Part shown: in pieces, positions 1 through 7,692 of the stretch
Layout of the letters: every line of letters begins with the position of its first letter
How positions within the stretch are numbered: the stretch's first letter is position 1
Source: CAVXEH01 sp963805305
GTDB taxonomy: Bacteria; Chloroflexota; Limnocylindria; QHBO01
DNA: 64,000 bases
Assembly (NCBI GenBank): GCA_963805305.1
Contig: CAWDTM010000007.1
Coordinates: forward strand, 124,001 to 188,000
Reading direction: 5' to 3'
Made by a program: the position numbers and the translations under genes
The notes under the pieces: generated by a model
What the model was told of the DNA's origin: nothing
The model's input: only the letters and a program-made list of their open reading frames with translations
Database searches by the model: none

Positions 1-523
1 CGCGCTCCGGCTTGTCGAACGGCACCAGGAGCAGACCGGTCTGCAGCTCGGCGTCGAGCGCCTTGGCCTCCTCGATGGACGCCTCGTCGAAGCTGATGAC
101 GCTGACCGCGTCCGCGCTCCGCACCCGGGAACCGCGCAGGGCGGCAATGGTGGCCTCCACGGCCGCGCGCGCCTTGACCTCGATGACCAGCCCGACACCG
201 TCCGGGATCCAGTCGAGCACCTCCGCGAGGGTCGGCACGGTCAGCCCCTGGCCGGCGAACGGGTGCGACCCGTCCTCGGCGGCGAAGCCGGCGCCGGCAT
301 CGGCCTGGCGGATCTCGTTCATGGTGAGCGCAGCGACTGCCCCGGTGCGGTCGGTCGTACGGTCCAGCGTCTCGTCGTGGATGACCGCCAGATCGCCGTC
401 AGCGGTGAGGTGTACGTCAAGCTCGATGGCGTCGACGTCATGCTCCACGGCCAGCTCGTAGGACGGGAACGTGTTCTCGGGTCGATAGGCACAGGCGCCC
501 CGGTGACCGACCACCAGCGTCAC
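1..523 (-). CDS. Glycerophosphodiester phosphodiesterase family protein (partial, N-terminal part)
   Basis: Only the first 174 codons are in the window; the gene runs off the left edge. The product should hydrolyse glycerophosphodiesters to glycerol-3-phosphate and an alcohol. The N-terminus carries the family metal and phosphate motifs: HRG at residues 7-9, PENTFPSYELA, the ELDVHLT acid pair and VIHDETLDRT, followed by a VIEVK strand typical of the GDPD TIM barrel. No signal peptide is visible, so it is probably cytoplasmic. The GTG start overlaps the stop codon of the upstream MFS gene as GTGA, so the two genes are translationally coupled. The family call is secure; the true substrate is not known. 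Confidence 0.9.
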   Translation of the reverse strand, partial: MTLVVGHRGACAYRPENTFPSYELAVEHDVDAIELDVHLTADGDLAVIHDETLDRTTDRTGAVAALTMNEIRQADAGAGFAAEDGSHPFAGQGLTVPTLAEVLDWIPDGVGLVIEVKARAAVEATIAALRGSRVRSADAVSVISFDEASIEEAKALDAELQTGLLLVPFDKPER

Positions 524-1872
524 AGCGGGCGCTCCCCGGGGGGGACGATGGCGGGCTCCGTGGCCTCGGCCGCTTCGGCGGCATCGGGGTCGACCTCGAC
601 GCTTCCCTCGGGCACGGAACGCACGATCCAGGCGCCGATCAGGAGCAGGACCAGCAGGCTGCCGATCGCCAGCTGATAGACGCCGTGGCCGAGCACGCCG
701 AGCAGGGTTCCCACGATCAGACCGTACACCAGGGGACCGATGACCGCGCTGAACTTGCCCGCGAGGCCGTACAGGCCGAGCATCTCACCCACCTGGGCGG
801 GCGGCGCCAGCCGCAGCAGGAGCAGCCGGTCGGTGACGCCGACGCCGCCGAGACCCGCGCCGAGCAGCGCCCCGGCGAAGAGGAACGGGATTCTCGAGAG
901 GGTGATCGTGATGAGCACCAGGCCGATCCCCCAGGTCGCAAGCACGAACATGAGCGTGCGCTTGGGGCCGATGCGGTCGTTGAGCACGCCCCACCCGAAC
1001 GAGGCGATCACCGCGATGATCGTCAGCAGCAGGATGACGACCAGTGCTTCGCCGCTCTTGAAGCCCACTGCCTCCGTGGCGAAGACGCTCATCACCGCGA
1101 TGGCCGTGTTCACCGGGTCCGAGTAGAAGAACCGTCCGACCACGAAGCGCAGCAGCCCCGGGACCTCGCGAGCGTGACGGATCGTCTCGGCCAGCTGGCT
1201 CCACGACTGCATTGCCTCGCGGGCGCGGAAGCGACCGCTGCCCGATGAGCGGTCCGGGACGCGGACGAAGATGGGGATGGCGAACAGGGTGAAGAGCGAG
1301 GCGACGAGGAGGAAGGTGGCCGCCGTCGGGTCCCCGTCTGCGCTCGTCCCGAAGCGGGTGAGCAGGATCCCCGAGACGATGGTCCCCAGGTACCCGAGTG
1401 CGACGCCCACGCCCGACAGCCGGCCACGCATCCCGCTGCGGGCGACGTCGGGGAGCATGGCGTCGTAGTAGATGAGCGCCGCCTGGTACGCGAAGTTCGC
1501 GATGCCGAAGAAGAGCAGGCCCACGTAGATCCCGGCGACGGCGATCAGGGCCGTCGCCACGATGCACAGCGCGGTGAAGATGAAGAGGTAGACCTTGCGC
1601 CCGCCGGTCCGATCGCTCATGGCCCCGAGGACGGGCGAGACGGCGGCGTTCACCGCGACCGAGGCGCTGACCGTGACCGTGAACCACAGCTGGCCCTGCG
1701 CCTCGCCCAGGAAATGGACCGCCCACAGGCCCATCGCGAAGCTGACGATCGCGAAGCTGTAGATCGTGTTCGCGAAGTCGTAGAGGGCCCAGGCCAGGCC
1801 CTCGACCGAGCTCCCGGAGCGCGTGAGGCTGCCGAGCCCGCGCCACCAGCCGGCGGGGGCGAGCGAGATCAT
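520..1872 (-). CDS. UMF1-family MFS transporter (Atg22-like)
   Basis: This 450-residue protein has about twelve hydrophobic segments. The motif ALYDFANTIYSF at residues 29-40 is the hallmark of the UMF1/Atg22 branch of the major facilitator superfamily, and the loop 2-3 signature appears as GAMSDRTGGRK. Members of this branch are inner-membrane transporters of uncertain substrate; the yeast relative exports amino acids from the vacuole. The ATG start overlaps the stop of an eight-codon leader ORF (1869-1895) as ATGA, and the stop overlaps the GDPD start as GTGA. The three frames therefore form one coupled unit. Pairing with a GDPD enzyme suggests lipid or phosphodiester turnover, but this is inference. 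Confidence 0.88.
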   Translation of the reverse strand: MISLAPAGWWRGLGSLTRSGSSVEGLAWALYDFANTIYSFAIVSFAMGLWAVHFLGEAQGQLWFTVTVSASVAVNAAVSPVLGAMSDRTGGRKVYLFIFTALCIVATALIAVAGIYVGLLFFGIANFAYQAALIYYDAMLPDVARSGMRGRLSGVGVALGYLGTIVSGILLTRFGTSADGDPTAATFLLVASLFTLFAIPIFVRVPDRSSGSGRFRAREAMQSWSQLAETIRHAREVPGLLRFVVGRFFYSDPVNTAIAVMSVFATEAVGFKSGEALVVILLLTIIAVIASFGWGVLNDRIGPKRTLMFVLATWGIGLVLITITLSRIPFLFAGALLGAGLGGVGVTDRLLLLRLAPPAQVGEMLGLYGLAGKFSAVIGPLVYGLIVGTLLGVLGHGVYQLAIGSLLVLLLIGAWIVRSVPEGSVEVDPDAAEAAEATEPAIVPPGERPL

Positions 1873-1895
1873 CGCATCGGGTCGTCGCGGATCAC
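1869..1895 (-). CDS. Putative leaderless 8-residue leader peptide (VIRDDPMR)
   Basis: A GTG codon opens an eight-codon frame whose TGA overlaps the ATG of the MFS gene as ATGA. A TATGAT hexamer lies exactly 7 bases upstream of the GTG, the same -10-to-start spacing seen at many other genes here, so the GTG would be the 5' end or nearly the 5' end of the mRNA. The MFS start itself has no obvious Shine-Dalgarno sequence, and translation of this mini-frame would deliver ribosomes to it by termination-reinitiation. This is an inference from position and spacing only. Alternatively the GTG frame is untranslated and the MFS gene has a 30-base leader. Confidence 0.4.
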   Translation of the reverse strand: MIRDDPMR

Positions 1896-1902
1896 GCCGC
1901 GG

Positions 1903-1908
1903 ATCATA
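1903..1908 (-). promoter_or_regulatory. -10 element (TATGAT) for the leader peptide/MFS/GDPD unit
   Basis: TATGAT is followed by 7 bases and then the GTG of the mini-ORF. It lies in the short gap after the tetR stop, so the MFS-GDPD unit can be transcribed separately from tetR. No convincing -35 element is seen. Confidence 0.45.
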
Positions 1909-1932
1909 GCGAGCGGGCGATCCCCCGGAGGG

Positions 1933-2559
1933 TCAGCCGCGGCGCAGAGACGCTCCCAGGACCGTGGCGATCGCGCGGCCCACCGCGTCGCCGTCGAAGA
2001 GGCTCCCGCGCTCGGCCTGGTACGCGATCGCGCCGTGGAGCAGGAGGCCGGCGCCCAGGGCGACCGCCTCCACGTCGAGCTCCGCAGGTGCCTCCCCCCG
2101 CGCAACCGCCTCGCGGACGAACTGCGCGGCGAACCCGCGCTGCTGGTCGAAGAGGCGCTGCAGCATGTCGCGGACCCGCGGGTTGCGGTCCGCCTCCGCC
2201 CACGCGTGGATGATGATGGAGCCCCAACTGCCGTCCAGCGAGGCGATGAACTGGTCGATGGCCGCTCCGAGCCGCGTCGCAGGATCGCGGATCCGGCCCA
2301 GGATGCCCGCCAGCTCGTCGAGCTTGGCATCGGTCTCGCGAGCGCAGACCGCCAGGAACAGCTCTTCCTTGCTGGGGAAGTAGCGGTAGATGAGGCCCAC
2401 GCTGACGCCAGCCTCGGTCGCGATGGCGGGCATGACCGTCCCATGGAACCCGGATGCGGCGAACGCTCGCGAGGCACCGTCCAGGATTCGTCCGCGCACG
2501 GCAGCGGCGTGCTGGGCGGGGGTCTCGCGGGGGACCGGCTTGATGGTGATGGGCGGCAC
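1933..2559 (-). CDS. TetR/AcrR family transcriptional regulator
   Basis: From the GTG at 2559 this is a 208-residue protein, the usual TetR length. The N-terminal helix-turn-helix reads TVMPAIATEAGVSVGLIYRYF followed by PSKEELFLAV, the canonical recognition-helix region. The C-terminal part is helical ligand-binding sequence. A longer frame extends upstream to 2655, but it would run through the divergent promoter region and operator, so the GTG behind a purine-rich GGTCGGAG is preferred. It is divergent from the MMPL exporter gene. Two matching palindromes flank the shared promoters, so it most likely represses the exporter and itself. The inducer is unknown. Confidence 0.88.
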   Translation of the reverse strand: MPPITIKPVPRETPAQHAAAVRGRILDGASRAFAASGFHGTVMPAIATEAGVSVGLIYRYFPSKEELFLAVCARETDAKLDELAGILGRIRDPATRLGAAIDQFIASLDGSWGSIIIHAWAEADRNPRVRDMLQRLFDQQRGFAAQFVREAVARGEAPAELDVEAVALGAGLLLHGAIAYQAERGSLFDGDAVGRAIATVLGASLRRG

Positions 2560-2579
2560 GCTCCGACCTGCAGTTGGGA

Positions 2580-2593
2580 TGAACGTCGATTCA
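2580..2593. promoter_or_regulatory. TetR operator 1 (TGAACGTCGATTCA)
   Basis: This 14-base imperfect palindrome has the form TGAACG-N3-ATTCA. It lies 21 bases upstream of the tetR start, over the predicted tetR transcription start and abutting its -10. An element with identical half-sites is at 2645-2658, 65 bases away centre to centre. Confidence 0.65.
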
Positions 2594-2621
2594 TTGTGCG
2601 CTTGACATGGCCCATTCGCAA
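2593..2621 (-). promoter_or_regulatory. tetR promoter (TTGCGA-N17-CACAAT)
   Basis: On the minus strand TTGCGA (2621-2616) and CACAAT (2598-2593) are separated by 17 bases. It overlaps the divergent MMPL promoter, so polymerase binding at the two should interfere. The predicted start falls inside operator 1. Confidence 0.5.
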
Positions 2622-2630
2622 GGCTACATT
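2602..2630 (+). promoter_or_regulatory. MMPL exporter promoter (TTGACA-N17-TACATT)
   Basis: A perfect -35 hexamer TTGACA at 2602-2607 and TACATT at 2625-2630 are separated by exactly 17 bases. It is the best sigma-70-type promoter in the window. Transcription would start near 2637, leaving a leader of about 38 bases that contains operator 2 and a GGGAGAG ribosome site before the ATG at 2675. Confidence 0.75.
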
Positions 2631-2644
2631 CGGGGCCTCCGCAC

Positions 2645-2658
2645 TGAACGCTCATTCA
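2645..2658. promoter_or_regulatory. TetR operator 2 (TGAACGCTCATTCA)
   Basis: This is the second copy of the TGAACG-N3-ATTCA palindrome. It lies just downstream of the predicted start of MMPL transcription, where bound repressor would block elongation. Sharing half-sites with operator 1 on the other side of the promoter pair supports a TetR-type autoregulated switch. Confidence 0.65.
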
Positions 2659-2674
2659 CCGCGACGGGAGAGCC

Positions 2675-5215
2675 ATGCGTCGGCAACGACTGACCGCCCT
2701 GCTTCTCGGCATCCTCGGCCTCGGGGTCCCCTTCCTGGTCGCGTGGCTGACGCGCCGCTCCGAGCAGCTCGCCACAATCGCGCCCGCGCCCGGCACCGGA
2801 GAGGCAATCGCCGCAGCCGGCGACGGGTCGCCGGCTCAACCCGCCCCACCGGACGGGCCGGTCCTGGAGCCGCATCCGCGCGGGGTCTTCGCCGCCATCG
2901 GCCGCTTCGACTATCGGTTCCGGCGCGTTCTGCCGATCCTCGGCCTGGTGGTCATGGTTGGCGCCAACGTCTGGGCCAACGCCGATGGCGGCAAGCTCAT
3001 CCAGGGTGGCTGGGTGATCAGCGGATCCGAGGAGCAGGCAGCCGCGGCACTCCTCGCGAACCGGTTCGGCGAGCAGGCGACCACGCTCATCGTGGTCTAC
3101 ACCGACCCGAACGGGAATGCGGCGGCGGACGCCTTCCAGGCGAAGGTCAAGGCGAGCCTCGCGGACGTCGCCAACGACCCGGAGGTGACCGGGATCCTGA
3201 CCTATGCCGACACGGGGGCCGCCCAGCTCCTGAGCCGGGACGGGACCCGCACCCTGGCGGTCGTTTCCCTTGGCAAGCCGGTCGAGTCCGCCGTTGAGGA
3301 CGCCGCGCGGCTCTCGTCGGAGGTGCATCCTCCGGCCGGCGTGACGGCCCAGATCACCGGCGTCCCGCAGCTGTACCACGAGTTCAACCAGAAGATCGAG
3401 CATGACCTGGTGCAGGCCGAGATCATCAGCCTGCCGATCGCCCTGGTCATCCTGCTCGCGGTGTTCGGGACCCTGGTCGCCGCCGGTCTGCCGCTGCTCA
3501 TGGCCGGCTTCGCGCTGCCCACCGCCTTCGCCGTCATCCGGCTCCTGGCCGGCTTCGTGGACATGAGCGTCTTCGTCAACAACCTGGCGAGCATGATCGG
3601 GCTGGCGCTGGCCATCGACTATTCGCTCTTCCTGGTGAGCCGCTTCCGCGAGGAGCTGCGCCACCACTCCGTGGAGATCGCGATCGAGCGGATGATGGGC
3701 AGCGTCGGCAAGGCGGTCGCCATCTCCGGCGTGGCGGTCGCCATCGGCCTCTCGTCGCTGACCGTCTTCCAGGCCGCCGCGCTGCGGTCGATGGGGATCG
3801 CCGGCATCGTCACGGTGCTCTCCACCCTGCTCTTCGGGCTCACGGTCCTGCCCGCCATCCTGGCGATGCTCGGCCCGCGCGTGAACCGGCTGCGCATCCC
3901 GATGCCCGCGTTCCTGACGCTCCACGAGGACGACGCGGAGGTCGCCGCCTCCCGCGGGGGCCACGGCGTATGGCGCTGGATCGCCGCACGGGTCATGCAC
4001 CGCCCCGTCCTGATTGCGGTCCCGGTCCTGGCGCTCCTGCTCGCCGCAGGGTCTCCGTTCCTCTCGCTCTCCCTGTCGACCGGCCAGAACCTCCAGGACC
4101 TGCCCGACACGCCCGCCCGCGAGGCCTTCATGGTCATCGTCAACGACTTTCCCGGCGGTGAGAGCGATCCGGTCACGGTGGCCGTGACCTGGCCCGGCAC
4201 GAACCTCGACGGATCGCTCGACCCGGAGCGGCAGGCCTCGCTCGCCGCCTACGTTGGACGCCTGAAGGGGATCGCCGGCGTCGAGGAGGTCGAGTCCGCC
4301 CTCACCCCACCGGGCGGAATCGACGCGACCCGCTACGCGCAGCTCCTCGCCGCCGCTCCCGACCAGAGACCGGCCGGGGCAGCCGGGGTCACGGCCTATC
4401 TGAAGGACCTCATCGCCCAGGACACCACGAAGGTGACCGTCTTCTCGAAGCTGCTGCCGGATTCGGATGCCGGGCGCGCGCTCGTCGCCGACATCCGTGC
4501 CGCACAACCACCGACAGATGCCCAGGTCCTGACCGGCGGGCTGCCCTCGCGTTCCGAGGACTTCATGATCAGCTTCTGGCACTCGGTGCCGGTCGCCATC
4601 CTCATCGTGGTGCTCGTGACCGGTGGCGTCCTGTTCCTGACCTTCGGCTCCATCTTCCTCCCGGTCAAGGCGGTCCTCATGAGCCTGATCAGCATCAGCG
4701 CCAGCTTCGGCGCGCTGGTCTTCGTCTTCCAGCAGGGCCATCTGTCCGGGGTGCTGGGCTTCGAGCCGTCCGGTGCGATCGCGGCCTGGCTGCCGCTCAT
4801 CATGTTCGCGATCCTGTTCGGGCTCTCGATGGACTACGAGGTGCTCCTCCTCTCGCGCATCCGCGAGCGATACCTCGCCACCGGCGACAACACGCGTGCC
4901 GTGGCGGAGGGGATCGGGATCACCGGCGGGATCATCACCGGCGCCGCCCTGATCATGGTCGCCGTCTTCGCCGCATTCGGCCTGTCGAGCATCACCTTCA
5001 TCAAGGCCCTGGGTCTCACGATGGCGCTCGCCGTGCTCATCGATGCGACCATCGTGCGCGGGCTCCTCGTCCCGGCCTTCATGCGGGTGATGGGACGGAT
5101 CAACTGGTGGGCACCGCGCTGGGTCCAGCGCGCGGTCGCGCGGCTGGGGCTCTACGAGGACATCGACGACGTCCGTCACACGCCCCCGGCACCGGAGCGC
5201 GCGGCAGCTCCCTGA
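2675..5215 (+). CDS. MMPL family exporter (RND superfamily)
   Basis: This 846-residue inner-membrane protein has two repeated halves, each with a soluble loop followed by a membrane bundle. The proton-relay aspartates of the family are visible in matching motifs: AIDYSLFLVSRFREE (Asp315) and SMDYEVLLLSRIRE (Asp720). MMPL proteins use the proton-motive force to move lipids, siderophores or drugs out of the cell. The N-terminus has one membrane helix, a Pro/Ala-rich linker to about residue 70, then a second helix, which is somewhat longer than usual. It is divergent from tetR and has its own consensus promoter between two operators, which points to an inducible efflux function. Substrate unknown. 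Confidence 0.92.
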   Translation: MRRQRLTALLLGILGLGVPFLVAWLTRRSEQLATIAPAPGTGEAIAAAGDGSPAQPAPPDGPVLEPHPRGVFAAIGRFDYRFRRVLPILGLVVMVGANVWANADGGKLIQGGWVISGSEEQAAAALLANRFGEQATTLIVVYTDPNGNAAADAFQAKVKASLADVANDPEVTGILTYADTGAAQLLSRDGTRTLAVVSLGKPVESAVEDAARLSSEVHPPAGVTAQITGVPQLYHEFNQKIEHDLVQAEIISLPIALVILLAVFGTLVAAGLPLLMAGFALPTAFAVIRLLAGFVDMSVFVNNLASMIGLALAIDYSLFLVSRFREELRHHSVEIAIERMMGSVGKAVAISGVAVAIGLSSLTVFQAAALRSMGIAGIVTVLSTLLFGLTVLPAILAMLGPRVNRLRIPMPAFLTLHEDDAEVAASRGGHGVWRWIAARVMHRPVLIAVPVLALLLAAGSPFLSLSLSTGQNLQDLPDTPAREAFMVIVNDFPGGESDPVTVAVTWPGTNLDGSLDPERQASLAAYVGRLKGIAGVEEVESALTPPGGIDATRYAQLLAAAPDQRPAGAAGVTAYLKDLIAQDTTKVTVFSKLLPDSDAGRALVADIRAAQPPTDAQVLTGGLPSRSEDFMISFWHSVPVAILIVVLVTGGVLFLTFGSIFLPVKAVLMSLISISASFGALVFVFQQGHLSGVLGFEPSGAIAAWLPLIMFAILFGLSMDYEVLLLSRIRERYLATGDNTRAVAEGIGITGGIITGAALIMVAVFAAFGLSSITFIKALGLTMALAVLIDATIVRGLLVPAFMRVMGRINWWAPRWVQRAVARLGLYEDIDDVRHTPPAPERAAAP

Positions 5216-5259
5216 GCCGCGACGTCACGCGCAGGGATCCGGGGCGAGGCTGCCGGCGC

Positions 5260-5265
5260 TACGCT
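5260..5265 (+). promoter_or_regulatory. -10 element (TACGCT), leaderless spacing
   Basis: TACGCT ends 7 bases before the GTG at 5273. There is no Shine-Dalgarno sequence, and the spacing matches the other leaderless-type starts in this window. Confidence 0.4.
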
Positions 5266-5272
5266 GTTCGTC

Positions 5273-5575
5273 GTGAATCACGACGAACGCCTGGCGCACC
5301 TGACCGAGCGCTGGCGACTGCGCCGCAAGGCACGGCGCCTCGATCGCGAGGCAAGCGGTCGAGACCGGGATGCGGCCGATGCCGAGCGCACCCAACGCGC
5401 CCGTCACGCCTTTCCGTACCGTGAGGTCACCCCGGCGGCCTACGTCGCCGCCCACGGCGACGCGATGACGGCCTACAGCTACGACGACTACGCCTACCCC
5501 GACCCGGAGCTCGGGGCCTGGATCGACGAGGTCGGGCGCCTCCTGCGCGCGGGACCGATGGCGCCGCGCCCATGA
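5273..5575 (+). CDS. Hypothetical small charged protein
   Basis: I do not recognise this 100-residue protein. The first 45 residues are very rich in Arg, Asp and Glu and probably form a charged helix. The second half contains YSYDDYAYPDPELGAWIDEVGRLL, an acidic-aromatic stretch then an amphipathic helix. There is no membrane segment or signal peptide. The TGA stop overlaps the ATG of the next gene as ATGA, so it is cotranslated with a zinc-metallopeptidase-like protein and may be its partner. That is inferred from coupling only. Confidence 0.65.
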   Translation: MNHDERLAHLTERWRLRRKARRLDREASGRDRDAADAERTQRARHAFPYREVTPAAYVAAHGDAMTAYSYDDYAYPDPELGAWIDEVGRLLRAGPMAPRP

Positions 5576-6231
5576 GGAGCGGATCCGCGCCCGACTGGGC
5601 GCGCGGCCTGGTCCTGGCCGTCTGCTCCGCGGCCGGAGTCGCGCCTCCGAACGTGCTGCGCTGGCGGCGTGCCGCTCGCGAGCCCTCGTCGGGCCTGGCC
5701 AGCCGCCGGGCGGGGTCGATCGCCGTGACAGCGGGGACCGACCCGGCTGACGTGCGTCACACGCTCCTCCATGAGCTCGCGCACTGGCTGACGCCGGAGG
5801 CGCCCCCACGCCGCGCCGGGCGACGATCGCGGATCGTGCATCACGGCGCTGCGTTCTATGCGACCGCGCTGCCGCTCTTCGAGCGGCACGCCGACGGGAT
5901 CGAGGCTGCGCTGCGTCGCGAGGCGGGCCGCTACCCGAGCGTCCTCCGCCTCGCCGCCGCGGCGGGCATCGGCGAGGCGGCGGTCCTGGCAGCCGAGCGT
6001 CGCACGGCCCGCGCCCACCGTCGCGCTGCCGGTGCGGGGACATGGCGGCTCCTCGTCGCCGAGCACGCGGTGACCCTGGTTCGGAACGGGCGCTGGTACG
6101 TCTGCGCCACCTGCGGGCACCGGCTCGTCGGACGCACCCTGGCGCGCGCGGCCCGGCGAGGGCGTCGCGAGCGGCATGCCCTGTGGACGCGGTCGTCCGC
6201 GGACTCAGACGCCGGGCTGCGGCCCGGGTAG
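5572..6231 (+). CDS. Putative zinc metallopeptidase-like protein with HELAH motif
   Basis: This 219-residue protein contains HTLLHELAHW, giving an HExxH zinc motif at residues 67-71. It is followed by VHHGAAFYATALPLF (90-103), which resembles the third-ligand HG region of SprT/WLM-like metallopeptidases. Near the C-terminus CATCGHRL provides one CxxC knuckle. No signal peptide is present. SprT-like proteins are DNA-associated metalloproteases, but this match rests on motifs only and the substrate is unknown. It is coupled to the upstream small gene by ATGA. Its last 27 bases overlap the convergent luciferase-like gene tail to tail. Confidence 0.7.
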   Translation: MRSGSAPDWARGLVLAVCSAAGVAPPNVLRWRRAAREPSSGLASRRAGSIAVTAGTDPADVRHTLLHELAHWLTPEAPPRRAGRRSRIVHHGAAFYATALPLFERHADGIEAALRREAGRYPSVLRLAAAAGIGEAAVLAAERRTARAHRRAAGAGTWRLLVAEHAVTLVRNGRWYVCATCGHRLVGRTLARAARRGRRERHALWTRSSADSDAGLRPG

Positions 6232-7128
6232 CAGGGCCCGCGCCAGGTCTGCCGCCTCCGACAGGGCGGCCATCGCCTCCGGGGTGGACGGCGTGCAGGC
6301 TGCGATGAGGTGGTCGATCCCCTCGTCGGCGTAGGCCCGCAGGCCCGCGGCGATCTCGCGCGGGGTGCCGCGGTGGGCACGATCGGGTGGCTCGTCGCCG
6401 GGAGCCAGCAGGTGGGGAAAGACGACGTTGATGCCGAGCGTGACGGTCATCGTCGTGGCATCGCGGCCCGCATCGGCGAGCGCGGCGCGCATGGCTGAGA
6501 TCCTGGCCCGCGACTCCGAGACGTCGCCAAACCAGGCCGCGTTCCAGGCGTCGGCATGCTCCGCGACGAGGCGGAGCATGCGTGGGCCCTTGCCGGCGAT
6601 GAGGATCGGCGGACCCTGCGGACGCGGGCCGCGTGGCAGCAGGGCCACGTCGTTGGCGGCGTGATACCGACCACGGAAGTCGGCGCGCCCGGTGCGCAGC
6701 ATGGGAACCAGGATCTGGAGCGCTTCGGCGAAGCGCGAAACGCGGTGGTCGAACGGGATGCCAAAGGCGTCGAACTCCGGCTCGTGCCAGCCGGCGCCGA
6801 TCCCCAGGATCAGCCGGCCCCCGCTGATCTCCTCGACTGTCGCCGCCATCTTGGCCAGGACCGCAGGGTTCCGAAACGGAACCGCCAGCACCAGGGTTCC
6901 CAGGTCGACCCGCTCCGTGTCGGCCGCGAGGGCGGCGAGGATCGCCCACGCCTCGTGGATCCCCGTGGTGTGCTCGCCGGGGAACCGAAAGAGCAGGTGG
7001 TCGTAGACCCAGATGGAATCCAGGCCACCGGCCTCCGCCGCCCGGGCCACGGCCCGCAGCTCCGGGTAGGAGGCCGTGTGGCCGGCGATCTCGCCCTCGC
7101 CGATGGGCATGATGGCACCGATCTTCAT
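6205..7128 (-). CDS. LLM class flavin-dependent oxidoreductase (F420-type)
   Basis: This 307-residue single-domain bacterial-luciferase-like TIM barrel begins directly with MKIGAIMPIGEGE. Family features include SIWVYDHLL near residue 40, LAVPFRNPAVLAKMAATVEEISGGRLILGIGAGWHEPEF across strand 4, and PILIAGKGPRMLRLVAEHADAWN in the C-terminal part. Relatives use reduced F420 or FMN to reduce or monooxygenate small organic molecules; the cofactor cannot be read from sequence alone. A TAGGAT hexamer 6 bases upstream of the ATG suggests a leaderless mRNA. It is one of three paralogues in this window. Confidence 0.88.
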   Translation of the reverse strand: MKIGAIMPIGEGEIAGHTASYPELRAVARAAEAGGLDSIWVYDHLLFRFPGEHTTGIHEAWAILAALAADTERVDLGTLVLAVPFRNPAVLAKMAATVEEISGGRLILGIGAGWHEPEFDAFGIPFDHRVSRFAEALQILVPMLRTGRADFRGRYHAANDVALLPRGPRPQGPPILIAGKGPRMLRLVAEHADAWNAAWFGDVSESRARISAMRAALADAGRDATTMTVTLGINVVFPHLLAPGDEPPDRAHRGTPREIAAGLRAYADEGIDHLIAACTPSTPEAMAALSEAADLARALLPGPQPGV

Positions 7129-7134
7129 CCGGCC

Positions 7135-7140
7135 ATCCTA
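7135..7140 (-). promoter_or_regulatory. -10 element (TAGGAT), leaderless spacing
   Basis: TAGGAT on the minus strand is separated by 6 bases from the ATG at 7128. No ribosome-binding site fits in the gap. Confidence 0.45.
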
Positions 7141-7286
7141 GCGGGCGTGCAGCCGCGGCTGTCGGCGAACCATTGCCGAATGGGCCGCTCCTCCGGTGCC
7201 TCAGCCGGTATCATCGGTCGCTGGTGAAGCGGCCCGCCCGCGGCCGCGACGGTTTGTGCCCAACCGGCACCACGAAGGAGCGACGC

Positions 7287-7688
7287 GTGAAGATCGCTGA
7301 CGTCGAGGGGATCGGCCTGGCCCAGGCCGAGAAGCTCAGCGCAGTGGGGGTGGTCAACGATGGGGATCTCCTGGTCCGGGGTGCGACGCGCGCCGGCAGG
7401 CAGGAGCTCGCGGCGACCACCGGCATCGGCGAGCCGGTGATCCTGGGCTGGGTGAGCCGCGTCGAGCTGCTGCGCCTCGATGGGATCGGCCCGGAGCATA
7501 TGAACCTCCTGGCCGCCGCCGGCGTCGACGGTACCGCGGAGCTCGCGCGACGCGACGCGCGGCACCTCGCCGAGACGCTCGGCGAGCTCACCCGGACCCG
7601 GGCGACCATGCGCGAGGCTCCGTTCGTCGCGGAGGTTGCCCGCTGGATCGAGACCGCCCGGTCCTCGCCGAGCAACGTCGACCTCTGA
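7287..7688 (+). CDS. DUF4332 domain protein (helix-hairpin-helix)
   Basis: This 133-residue protein consists of two helix-hairpin-helix-like repeats: DVEGIGLAQAEKLSAVGV at residues 4-21 and LDGIGPEHMNLLAAAGVD at about 64-81. The arrangement is typical of DUF4332 proteins, which are probably nucleic-acid binding and of unknown role. The GTG at 7287 was chosen because GAAGGAG lies 6 bases upstream. An in-frame GTG at 7224 sits 9 bases after a TATCAT hexamer (7209-7214) and could give a leaderless, 21-residue-longer form. It converges with the next luciferase-like gene, 4 bases apart. Confidence 0.75.
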   Translation: MKIADVEGIGLAQAEKLSAVGVVNDGDLLVRGATRAGRQELAATTGIGEPVILGWVSRVELLRLDGIGPEHMNLLAAAGVDGTAELARRDARHLAETLGELTRTRATMREAPFVAEVARWIETARSSPSNVDL

Positions 7689-7692
7689 TTGC

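Noticed and set aside
2624..5179. An 851-codon open frame antisense to the MMPL exporter
   Set aside because: It is a high-GC shadow: its translation is Arg/Asp/Glu/His-rich with no recognisable motif, while the plus strand has clear MMPL signatures.
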